In this document: in pieces, positions 5,034-10,906 of the stretch
Position numbering within the stretch: position 1 is the first letter of the stretch
Layout: the number at the start of each line of letters is the position of its first letter
Assembly (NCBI GenBank): GCA_001780895.1
Contig: MFJJ01000008.1
Coordinates: forward strand, 1 to 12,154
Reading direction: 5' to 3'
From: Candidatus Gottesmanbacteria bacterium RIFCSPHIGHO2_01_FULL_46_14
GTDB lineage: Bacteria; Patescibacteriota; Microgenomatia; UBA10105; UBA927
DNA: 12,154 bases
Position numbers and translations under genes: made by a program
Notes under the pieces: model-generated
Seen by the model: only the letters and a program-made list of their open reading frames with translations
Databases searched by the model: none
What the model was told of the DNA's origin: nothing

Positions 5034-5922
5034 AGAGACCGCAGTATTGGCGCTAGTCGCCGCAGGAGTCATTGGCGGGCTCATGCCCATTTTCTCAAAG
5101 ATAATCCTTCGGGAACTTCCGCCACTTACTGTATTATTTCTCAGTGTGACGCTCATGCTTGTGGTGTTGGTGCCGATTATGCGTCGCGATTTACCACAGG
5201 TCTATCTTTATAGAAAAAGTCTTTTAAAATTTGGATTTTTGTGGCTTGCTAATATTGCGCTTTTTATTATCGGTGTTAATTTTACGACGGCTATTGCGTC
5301 GCAGGTTTTGTATGCTGGGGTTCCCCTTCTTGTATTTGTTTTACATTACTTCGTTTCTCGGGAGAAGACCGAGGTAAGCCAAGCTGCCGGGGTGCTATTG
5401 GGTTTTATCGGAATGGTGCTATTTCTCGTTGGGTCGTTTCAGAGGACGGCTGATTTTGGATCGTTTACCGGTAATATCATCATTTTTGTCGCCTCCCTGT
5501 CGTGGGCGACGTATCTTGTATATTCTAAACGACTTGGCCAAAATGTACGGCCAATTATTCTCACTACTGGTTCGGCTATTATTGCCTGGGTAGGATCAGG
5601 GATTCTTATGGTGATGCTCGAAAGATTTACCGGTCTGGAAAAACTTCGAATTCTATCGCTCGGTGGATGGTTATCGCTTGCCTTTATTGTACTATTTGTT
5701 CGCGTTGCTATGATTTTTCTTTTTAACTGGGGAATTAAATACGGTTCACCGGTTGTCGCGGGCAGTATGGTCTATATAAGCTTGTTGACAACAGGAGCGT
5801 TAACAACGGTAATTTTGGGCGAACACATAACAACACGGTTTGTATTGGGAGCAATTCTTGTACTTACCGGAGTATTTTTTACCTCAACGCTTCCATTGCT
5901 TCAGAAAAGAAGAGTCCGTTAG
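5014..5922 (+). CDS. EamA/DMT-family transporter
   Basis: A 302-residue integral membrane protein of the drug/metabolite transporter superfamily. It has about ten hydrophobic helices in two EamA halves of five. Half one begins AVLALVAAGVIGGLMPIFSKIIL, with the typical Pro in the first helix and a GVLLGFIGMVLFLVG segment closing it. Half two begins GNIIIFVASLSWATYLVYSKRL and ends FVLGAILVLTGVFFTS. Such proteins export or exchange small metabolites such as amino acids; the substrate cannot be read from sequence. The ATG at 5014 was chosen, rather than one at 4951, because the extra N-terminal residues would be the overlapping HD gene read in another frame. It is probably translationally coupled to the HD gene. 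Its stop overlaps the stop of the opposite-strand LTD gene (shared bases 5920-5921). Confidence 0.85.
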   Translation: MKNSPNKETAVLALVAAGVIGGLMPIFSKIILRELPPLTVLFLSVTLMLVVLVPIMRRDLPQVYLYRKSLLKFGFLWLANIALFIIGVNFTTAIASQVLYAGVPLLVFVLHYFVSREKTEVSQAAGVLLGFIGMVLFLVGSFQRTADFGSFTGNIIIFVASLSWATYLVYSKRLGQNVRPIILTTGSAIIAWVGSGILMVMLERFTGLEKLRILSLGGWLSLAFIVLFVRVAMIFLFNWGIKYGSPVVAGSMVYISLLTTGALTTVILGEHITTRFVLGAILVLTGVFFTSTLPLLQKRRVR

Positions 5923-6875
5923 GTGTTCCGGGCACAGGAGATCTTGGGCATGCGGAAGGTAAAGCCAAACATACGTAATGGCATATATTCGATTTTACAG
6001 GAGAAGAGAAGTCCAGGCAGGTGAACGGTGGGATTACCCGGTGGCATCGGTGTGGGGGTGAGTGTAGGAGTAAGGGTGGGGGTTGGTGATTCGGTTGGGG
6101 TCAGTGTTGGGGTTGGTGTTTCCGTGGGCGTTGGTGTCGGCGACTCAGTCGGAGTAACGGTGGGTGTTGGGGTTTCAGTTGGTGTTTCTGTTGGAGTGGA
6201 TGTAGGAGTCGCAGTGGGAACGGGTAGTTGTTCAGTAGCTGAGGTAGCATTTTGCGGTTGCGGTGAAGATCTGGGAAGAAAGTCTTCGACATTATTATCT
6301 GTGTCTTGTCCGTTGCCATGTGTTTCTTCGGCGCCGCCCGCACCCATCGATGTTTCATCTGAACTGGCACTCGCTTTCCGTTCTACGCTTGTACCAGCAT
6401 CTGGTGCGCTTAAAAAGGTTCCTTCTCCAAGTGGATTATCCGGAGTACCGAACGTAACCGCGTCTTCGATCGTTCCATCATCATGTGCCAACGCAACACT
6501 ATTGTTATTTGCAACAGTATCACTCGTGTTTCTATCGCAGCTTAGTGTCGCATCGAGTCCATTATTACACCAGAGATAATACCCATGTGCAGCGATTGTT
6601 TCGCCTGTCCCAAAAACAACAATATCATCGTTTGCTGAACCCGTGCTACTGCGTTTGACAAATCTCATATTACTCAAATCCACATCCGAGGAAGTGGGAT
6701 TGTAAAGTTCAATAAAGTCGTCGTTTGTACTAACTCCAGCAATTTGTACTTCAGAAATGACGACGTGGTCGGCAACTGCCTTAAGAGTTTCGAGGGGATG
6801 AATGAGGAGAGAGCTTACGGTGAAAAGAAGAAGTCCGAGAACAGTAATTGCTATAGGCAGGCGGGCAGACTTCAT
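5919..6875 (-). CDS. Secreted lamin-tail-domain (LTD) protein with Thr-Pro repeat region
   Basis: A 318-residue exported protein. The N-terminus MKSARLPIAITVLGLLLFTVSSLLIHP (1-27) is a signal peptide or membrane anchor. Residues about 37-145 form a lamin-tail domain: HVVISEVQIAG, DDFIELYNPTSSDVDLSN, then IAAHGYYLWCNN. LTDs occur in many bacterial surface proteins, often as binding or display modules. Residues about 160-215 are acidic, low-complexity spacer. Residues 218-278 are a Thr-Pro repeat (TPTETPTPT-like units), an extended and possibly glycosylated stalk. The last 40 residues (NPTVHLPGLLF...ISCARNT) are not recognised and carry two Cys. Frame-compatible starts exist at 6905 (ATG) and 6920 (TTG); 6875 gives the cleanest signal peptide. 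It is convergent with the transporter. Likely job: cell-surface attachment or display, inferred. Confidence 0.78.
   Translation of the reverse strand: MKSARLPIAITVLGLLLFTVSSLLIHPLETLKAVADHVVISEVQIAGVSTNDDFIELYNPTSSDVDLSNMRFVKRSSTGSANDDIVVFGTGETIAAHGYYLWCNNGLDATLSCDRNTSDTVANNNSVALAHDDGTIEDAVTFGTPDNPLGEGTFLSAPDAGTSVERKASASSDETSMGAGGAEETHGNGQDTDNNVEDFLPRSSPQPQNATSATEQLPVPTATPTSTPTETPTETPTPTVTPTESPTPTPTETPTPTLTPTESPTPTLTPTLTPTPMPPGNPTVHLPGLLFSCKIEYMPLRMFGFTFRMPKISCARNT
6032..6222 (-). repeat. Low-complexity Thr-Pro coding repeat
   Basis: Short degenerate units encoding TPT, TET and TES tandems on the minus strand, seen on the plus strand as G/T-rich sequence with many GG and GGG runs. It is a coding repeat of the LTD protein, prone to length change by slippage. 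The plus-strand open frame through it (Gly-Val repeats) is a shadow. Confidence 0.7.
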
Positions 6876-6976
6876 AGCAGGAATTTCGTTTACTATAAAG
6901 CGCATTTTCAACGTCGTCAACTAGGGTAAACAATATCACTATAGTAACTAAATAGGGCTAAAGTTGTAGATGCGGT

Positions 6977-6982
6977 ATAATT
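6977..6982 (+). promoter_or_regulatory. -10 box for tRNA-Ser(GGA)
   Basis: A consensus TATAAT lies 10 nt before the mature 5' end of tRNA-Ser(GGA), placing the transcript start about 4 nt upstream of it. No convincing -35 is seen at 16-18 nt. Confidence 0.5.
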
Positions 6983-6992
6983 ACATACACTG

Positions 6993-7077
6993 GAGAGGTG
7001 TGATAATTGGTAGTCGCCCCGCTTGGAAAGCGGGTGTCCCGGAAACGGGATTAGGGGTTCGAGTCCCCTCCTCTCCG
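6993..7077 (+). tRNA. tRNA-Ser(GGA), reads UCC/UCU
   Basis: Acceptor GGAGAGG pairs with CCTCTCC, discriminator G, no encoded CCA. Anticodon arm CCCGC-TTGGAAA-GCGGG, anticodon GGA. Long variable arm (GTCCCGGAAACGGGAT) and T-arm AGGGG-TTCGAGT-CCCCT. With GCT, TGA and CGA nearby it completes the serine tRNA set. Confidence 0.95.
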
Positions 7078-7149
7078 CAGCGTAAGAAATCGCGGAGCGA
7101 TTTCAACGCTGCTGTCGCGTTTAAATTACGAAGTAATTTATTACGCGAC
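7077..7149 (+). repeat. Tandem-hairpin element, copy B, 3' of tRNA-Ser(GGA)
   Basis: Hairpin 1 (7077-7112): outer arms GCAGCGT/ACGCTGC, internal loop AAG/CA, inner arms AAATCGC/GCGATTT, loop GGA. One base. Hairpin 2 (7114-7149): outer arms GTCGCGT/ACGCGAC, internal loop TT/ATT, inner arms AAATTAC/GTAATTT, loop GAA. The total is 73 nt, as in copy A, again starting at the tRNA discriminator base. Hairpin 2 shares with copy A the blocks CGTTTAAATT and AATTTATTACG, while the outer arm ends differ but still pair. Hairpin 1 resembles the reverse complement of hairpin 2, so the element is itself an inverted pair. Confidence 0.75.
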
Positions 7150-7183
7150 GCCGGTATTCCGTTCAACGTGACTGATGTCTTTT

Positions 7184-7405
7184 ATGTTTTATTATGTCTA
7201 TATACTCCAAAGTCAAAAAGATAACAGTTTCTATATTGGGTATACGACTGATTTGATAAAACGATTCAAGCAACATAACAACGGAGAAAGCCAATCGACA
7301 AAACCATTTCGGCCATATAAATTACTATTTTATGAAGCATTTCTTAATCGCAGCAATGTATATGGTCCTTTTCTGGCCATTTGTCTTAGGAAGATTCGCA
7401 TTTAA
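7184..7405 (+). pseudogene. Truncated GIY-YIG nuclease (YhbQ-like)
   Basis: The N-terminal 50 or so residues match the small GIY-YIG endonuclease family: FYYVYILQS, then FYIGYTTDLIKRFKQHN (GIY and YIG strands and the catalytic Arg helix), then TKPFRPYKLLFYEAFLNRS. Family members normally continue with an R/K-E-K helix carrying the metal-binding Glu, then a Gly-rich and basic end. Here the match stops after NRSN and the frame ends with an unrelated tail of 15 residues (VYGPFLAICLRKIRI), so the catalytic Glu is missing. No other frame restores it, which points to deletion or replacement of the 3' end rather than a simple frameshift. An in-frame ATG at 7175 is an alternative start. The stop is 3 nt before the GTG of the next gene. 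Confidence 0.7.
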
Positions 7406-7408
7406 TAA

Positions 7409-8914
7409 GTGAAACGAATTTATTTGTATTCTTTCATTGTCCTGGTTGCATTTAATACCATCCTCGCTTCGTGGTATGTACTTCATGGTGATATTTTCTT
7501 TACGTCAGATATCGCCCGGGACTTTCATTTATTGCGTGAACTAGATGAGAAAAAAATTATGCTCATCGGGCCGCGTTCAAGCGGCGACCTCTTCCACGGC
7601 CCGCTGTGGTCCTACCTCAATTACCCGGCGTTTGTTTTGGGAAAGGGGGATCCGATTATTGTCGGATGGTTCTGGGTACTACTTGCAAGCTTTTCTACGG
7701 TTCTTAGTTATTTTATAGGAAAAGCGTTATTTTCGAAAAATGTGGGATTTGGGTATGCACTCATGGTTTCTGTATATTTTACCTTTCTCACGCGAGCCAT
7801 GAGTCATCCACATGGTGCGATGATTGTGATTCCCCTCTGGTTTTTTTGTTTCGTTCGGTACGTGACAAAGCATACGTTCATCTTCCTTCTTGCCCATGTC
7901 GCGCTATCGGGAATTCTTGTTCAATTTGAGCTTGCGCCTGGTCTGCCGTTGGCTATACTATCCGTGATTGCGATTCTTTATCTGGTTTGGAAACAGCATA
8001 GATATAGCCATGTGTTTGCTTTACTTATCTTGCCTCTCATCTTAGGTAATTTTATTGTTTTTGATTTCCGTCATGACCACATTTTTTTCCAAAAGGTGTT
8101 GGGATTTATTACACCCTACCAGGGCGGTGAACTATTTGACTATACGATGTTTATTAAAAACCGCTTGGTTCTTCTGTTTTCCAGTCCCGAAATTCTCCGG
8201 CGCGATCCCGGCGGACGCAACATGATTTTATTTTTTGTGATGCTGGCAGGAATCGCTATCCAACTGCACGATCGCAAACACATCGCATTCTATCTATCCT
8301 TTCTCTATTTTTATGTTGGGTTTTTTGTATTAAGTTTTATCGACAAGGGCCCGATTCTCTATTTTCATCAATACCCATTGTTTCTCTTAGTGTTTCTTAT
8401 TTTTTCCTCGCTCCTGACGGGTCGATATAAAAAAGCATGTACCGTACTTTTTATCCTGATCTATGCTGCCAATACGTGGAGTTCATTGGGCGACGCGCGT
8501 GCCTCGTCGGGATTTATCGGTACACACAAATATTCCTGGAAGTTCCTATCCGGTATTGCCAAGCAGGTGTTTGATGGACCGGAAAATGAGTTTGGATATT
8601 TTGTCTATGCGCCTGATGTTCTTGCATATGAGCCAAAATATGCGATATTTTACGAAGCTACGCGTCATCCACAGAAAAAAGCCGCCTCATTTCAAAAAAT
8701 GCCTGTCACGTATCTTATCGCCGCGCCGCATCCGCCCGCTGATCCCTATATGCTCGATAGTTGGTGGAGAATTAATCAAGTCAATATTGCTAGTTCTCCG
8801 GAGGAGGTTACAAAATTTGATAACGGGTATAAAATCGAGAAATATTATTTGACTGCCCAAGAGCAAGCAGTTACCTTTGACTCTGCAATCGACCCGGGAC
8901 TGCACTTTCGCTAA
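7409..8914 (+). CDS. Polytopic membrane protein, GT-C glycosyltransferase-like (ArnT/PMT type)
   Basis: A 501-residue protein with about ten hydrophobic segments over residues 1-365 and a soluble C-terminal part of about 135 residues. After the first membrane helix (IYLYSFIVLVAFNTILASWYVL) comes a first outer loop with TSDIARDF (32-39) and, later, GPRSSGDLFHGPLWSYL (54-70). This resembles the acidic first loop of GT-C enzymes of the ArnT/PMT/RgtA group, which move sugars from polyprenyl-phosphate carriers onto lipids or proteins outside the membrane. The C-terminal region (from about 370) has mixed strands and helices. The GTG at 7409 is the start because an in-frame stop precedes it and the first helix needs these residues. 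No Shine-Dalgarno. The acceptor is unknown; the Thr-rich LTD protein nearby is a conceivable but unproven target. Confidence 0.7.
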   Translation: MKRIYLYSFIVLVAFNTILASWYVLHGDIFFTSDIARDFHLLRELDEKKIMLIGPRSSGDLFHGPLWSYLNYPAFVLGKGDPIIVGWFWVLLASFSTVLSYFIGKALFSKNVGFGYALMVSVYFTFLTRAMSHPHGAMIVIPLWFFCFVRYVTKHTFIFLLAHVALSGILVQFELAPGLPLAILSVIAILYLVWKQHRYSHVFALLILPLILGNFIVFDFRHDHIFFQKVLGFITPYQGGELFDYTMFIKNRLVLLFSSPEILRRDPGGRNMILFFVMLAGIAIQLHDRKHIAFYLSFLYFYVGFFVLSFIDKGPILYFHQYPLFLLVFLIFSSLLTGRYKKACTVLFILIYAANTWSSLGDARASSGFIGTHKYSWKFLSGIAKQVFDGPENEFGYFVYAPDVLAYEPKYAIFYEATRHPQKKAASFQKMPVTYLIAAPHPPADPYMLDSWWRINQVNIASSPEEVTKFDNGYKIEKYYLTAQEQAVTFDSAIDPGLHFR

Positions 8915-8923
8915 GAATTTCTG

Positions 8924-8960
8924 TTGACGATCATATACATATAGTATATACTTTGTATAT
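8924..8960 (+). promoter_or_regulatory. Promoter-operator of the RelB/RelE-type module
   Basis: TTGACG (8924-8929) and TATACT (8947-8952) are separated by exactly 17 bp. The -10 overlaps a perfect 10-bp palindrome AGTATATACT (8943-8952), flanked by the inverted pair ATATACA (8933-8939) and TGTATAT (8954-8960). This is a likely operator for the ribbon-helix-helix antitoxin. The -10 ends 8 nt before the ATG, so the transcript would be leaderless or nearly so. Confidence 0.72.
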
Positions 8961-9272
8961 ATGAACACAGCGGTTGTGAATGTTAAAGTTGATCCAAAGA
9001 TTAAAAAACAAGCCCAGAAGGTGGCCGAGGCTCTCGGATTATCATTGAGTTCTGTCGTCAATGCCTACCTTCGACAACTTATTAAAACGCGCAGAGTGGA
9101 ATTTTCCGATGTGCGTCTTGAACCAACGCCGTATACCAAGCGCATGCTTAGGCAATCAGAAAAAGATATAAAAGCAGGATACGTTTCTCCGGTGTTTGAA
9201 AATGTTGAAGATTCTATTGCATGGCTAGATGATCCAGATGCAAAATATCAAAATGGACATCCAGCTCGATAA
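8961..9272 (+). CDS. RelB/DinJ-type antitoxin
   Basis: A 103-residue antitoxin. Residues 2-48 form a ribbon-helix-helix DNA-binding domain: a strand (AVVNVKVDPKIKKQAQ), a helix (KVAEALGLSLSS) and the second helix (VVNAYLRQLIKTRRVEF), the pattern of RelB/DinJ proteins. Residues 49-103 form the charged, mostly helical tail expected to wrap the toxin. It should dimerise on the palindromes in its promoter, repress the operon and block the RelE-type toxin encoded downstream. The ATG at 8961 directly follows the promoter with no ribosome-binding site. Its 3' end overlaps the toxin start by 20 nt (or 44 nt if the toxin begins at 9229). Confidence 0.87.
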   Translation: MNTAVVNVKVDPKIKKQAQKVAEALGLSLSSVVNAYLRQLIKTRRVEFSDVRLEPTPYTKRMLRQSEKDIKAGYVSPVFENVEDSIAWLDDPDAKYQNGHPAR

Positions 9273-9525
9273 GATATTCAGGAAACAATATAAAAAAGCC
9301 CACGAAAACATTCAAACTGCCTTCAAAGAAAGAGTCAGGCTTTTTAGTGAAAATCAACATCACGTTTTGCTTCATAATCATTTACTGACTGGCAAATATA
9401 GAGGTCATAGAAGCATTAATATCACTGGTGATTGGCGGGCAATCTACATTGAAAGAGAAACAACTGACAAGAAGATTCATATAAAATTTAAACTATTCGG
9501 TACACATAGCCAGCTATACCGATAA
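9253..9525 (+). CDS. RelE/YafQ-family mRNA interferase toxin
   Basis: A 90-residue toxin of the RelE/ParE fold, YafQ-like branch; such toxins cut mRNA in the ribosomal A site. It has the N-terminal helices (IFRKQYKKAHENIQTAFKERVRLF, 8-31), a His-rich segment (HHVLLHNHLLTGKYRGHRSINI), the core strand GDWRAIYIE (59-67) and the end HIKFKLFGTHSQLYR (76-90). The His, Arg and Asp positions and the final GTHSQLY are typical of YafQ-like enzymes and appear intact. Three in-frame ATGs exist (9229, 9238, 9253); 9253 was chosen because the family usually starts just before the first helix. Unlike the PIN module upstream, this pair looks functional. Confidence 0.85.
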   Translation: MDIQLDKIFRKQYKKAHENIQTAFKERVRLFSENQHHVLLHNHLLTGKYRGHRSINITGDWRAIYIERETTDKKIHIKFKLFGTHSQLYR

Positions 9526-9530
9526 AATAT

Positions 9531-10001
9531 ATGATTACGTGTACTTTTGAAGATGGAGGGAAGGGAAGTTTTCGACATGTAGTCGTTCACGCGATCGTTG
9601 AAGAGAATGGAAAACTTCTTTTGGAAAAAAGAACCGGCGACATTTCCGAATCAGGAAAGTGGGCACTACCGGGCGGATTTGTTGACCGCGATGAAACAGT
9701 ATCTCAGGCAGTTTTACGCGAGCTTCGTGAGGAAACCGGATGGGAAGGGGAAGTGATATCTCTTCTTCGCATAAATTCTAATCCCAAAAGGCCTCATGAG
9801 GATCGGCAAAATATTGCATTTGATTTTATCGTCAAACCACTTCATCAAATCGGAGATAAAGATCACGAATCATCAAAAGTCGAATGGATCGCATTTGAAG
9901 ATTTATTGCCATTTGAGGAATTTGCCTTTGATCACGGAGAAAGCATTAAATTTTATCTTGAGTACCGCAAAAAGCCATTTCCCATTCCGCTATTCAAGTG
10001 A
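9531..10001 (+). CDS. Nudix hydrolase
   Basis: A 156-residue Nudix enzyme that cleaves a nucleoside diphosphate linked to another group. The 23-residue Nudix box is complete at 49-71: GX5E (G49, E55), then REL (63-65), then REETGW with E67 and E68 binding the metal. The preceding strand (VVVHAIVEENGKLLLEKRTG) and the LPGG at 46-49 are usual. The tail (EWIAFEDLLPFEEFAFDHGESIKFYLEYR) is like that of ADP-sugar and MutT-type members; substrate cannot be fixed. The ATG at 9531 is 5 nt after the toxin stop, so it may be cotranscribed with the toxin-antitoxin pair. The 3' end overlaps the convergent DUF218 gene by 12 bp. Confidence 0.9.
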   Translation: MITCTFEDGGKGSFRHVVVHAIVEENGKLLLEKRTGDISESGKWALPGGFVDRDETVSQAVLRELREETGWEGEVISLLRINSNPKRPHEDRQNIAFDFIVKPLHQIGDKDHESSKVEWIAFEDLLPFEEFAFDHGESIKFYLEYRKKPFPIPLFK

Positions 10002-10835
10002 GAAGTTGAACGGAGTTTTTGCTGCCGTGCCAAGTTTATAAATTGCGGCAAACACCCCACGAAGCTCCATCAGTCCATATGGTTCGACTGCCTCTTTGGG
10101 CGTAGGAATTGGGAAAAACTGTACGACTGTCCCTTTTGGGATACGCTCTTTTGAGCGTTCCATGAGATAGGCAGTACGAACGAGGTGTGGTGGGTGTGAG
10201 ACGACGAGGACTCGACGAGGCCGACTGCCTTCTGGAAACTCAAGACCTTCCATTTGTGTTGCGGTATTGATAAATTGTCGTTCTTTTCCATGGTCATCAA
10301 GGAATGTATACATAAATATTTTTGAAGAAGGCATGCCAAGCGCGGGTTGAGCCAACGCGTGTCGGATATGGTTGTTTTCCCACGAGGTGCTGGCATAGTG
10401 GAGCCACGGCCCATGATTGGCAATATCCTCCTCTGTTACCTCAGCTGCTGGTTTTTCCAAGCGCTTGGCGGTAACTTCACGAACGAGTGTTACGCCGGCC
10501 CGTACACGTGCGCGATCCATCTTTCTGGCCCATGGGAAGTTGCGATATCTGTCGAGCTTTTCTTCCTTGGGTTCAATGGTTTGACTATATTCGCCGGGAC
10601 CGCTCACAATCATGACGACATCAGTATCGGCATGAATCGCTGGGTGCGGCCGGGCTGCGTGTTCGAACTTTTGGAGGAGATCAAGCAACGTATCAACAAT
10701 AGCATCAATCTCTGTAGGGTGGACACTGGCAAGTTGCGGTGTATCTTCGCGTGCGCTTGCCAGGAGACTCATTCGAAATTCTTTGAGCCCTTCGGAAGTT
10801 CTTATTCTAGAAATGCTTTCGCCATGTTCCACCAT
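9990..10835 (-). CDS. DUF218/YdcF-like domain protein
   Basis: A 281-residue soluble protein with a DUF218-like core. VVMIVSGPGEY (73-83) resembles the SGG loop of that fold. INTATQMEGL (189-198) is like its T-x-E-N segment. RVLVVSHPPHLVRTAYLME (208-226) resembles its VTS-x-H-x-R motif, with H214 and R220. In E. coli relatives (ElyC, SanA, YdcF) the domain acts near the envelope or binds S-adenosylmethionine; no such role is shown here, and this version has no signal peptide or membrane helix. The about 70 N-terminal residues are helical and the 60-residue middle part (104-160, with WARKMDRARVRAGV and NHGPWLHY) is an insertion I do not recognise. The ATG at 10835 lies 16 nt after a good -10 box. 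It is divergent from dnaG. Confidence 0.72.
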   Translation of the reverse strand: MVEHGESISRIRTSEGLKEFRMSLLASAREDTPQLASVHPTEIDAIVDTLLDLLQKFEHAARPHPAIHADTDVVMIVSGPGEYSQTIEPKEEKLDRYRNFPWARKMDRARVRAGVTLVREVTAKRLEKPAAEVTEEDIANHGPWLHYASTSWENNHIRHALAQPALGMPSSKIFMYTFLDDHGKERQFINTATQMEGLEFPEGSRPRRVLVVSHPPHLVRTAYLMERSKERIPKGTVVQFFPIPTPKEAVEPYGLMELRGVFAAIYKLGTAAKTPFNFSLE

Positions 10836-10851
10836 AGATGAGACAGCCCGT

Positions 10852-10881
10852 ATTATAGCGGTCCGTTAGACCCGTATCCAA
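10852..10881 (-). promoter_or_regulatory. Promoter of the DUF218-like gene
   Basis: On the minus strand TTGGAT (10876-10881) and a consensus TATAAT (10852-10857) are 18 bp apart. The -10 ends 16 nt before the ATG at 10835, leaving a short leader. Confidence 0.5.
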
Positions 10882-10886
10882 TTTCA

Positions 10887-10895
10887 TGGTATTCT
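10887..10895 (+). promoter_or_regulatory. Possible extended -10 for dnaG
   Basis: TGGTATTCT fits an extended -10 (TG, one base, TATTCT) ending 11 nt before the dnaG ATG, which would leave a leader of about 4-6 nt. No -35 is convincing. It overlaps the divergent promoter region of the DUF218-like gene. Confidence 0.3.
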
Positions 10896-10906
10896 GCGGC
10901 TTAGTT

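Noticed and set aside
6030..6222. G-rich strand as a possible G-quadruplex
   Set aside because: Many GG and GGG runs are present, but they follow from the Pro/Thr codons on the other strand; nothing suggests a separate role.
6028..6579. Long plus-strand frame encoding Gly-Val repeats
   Set aside because: It is the antisense of the Thr-Pro repeat of the LTD protein; the repeated codons leave the other strand open by composition. No start signal or recognisable fold.
4381..7149. Hairpin pairs read as a CRISPR array or intrinsic terminators
   Set aside because: There are only two copies, 2.7 kb apart with no spacers, and no U tract follows either hairpin.
7358..7412. Short frame encoding MYMVLFWPFVLGRFAFNK just before the GT-C-like gene
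   Set aside because: It is hydrophobic and overlaps the next start, but 18 codons with no known match is too little; it could be the other-frame reading of the GIY-YIG remnant.
10347..10841. Plus-strand frame of 164 codons
   Set aside because: It is antisense to the DUF218-like gene, which has conserved motifs and a promoter; this frame has neither.
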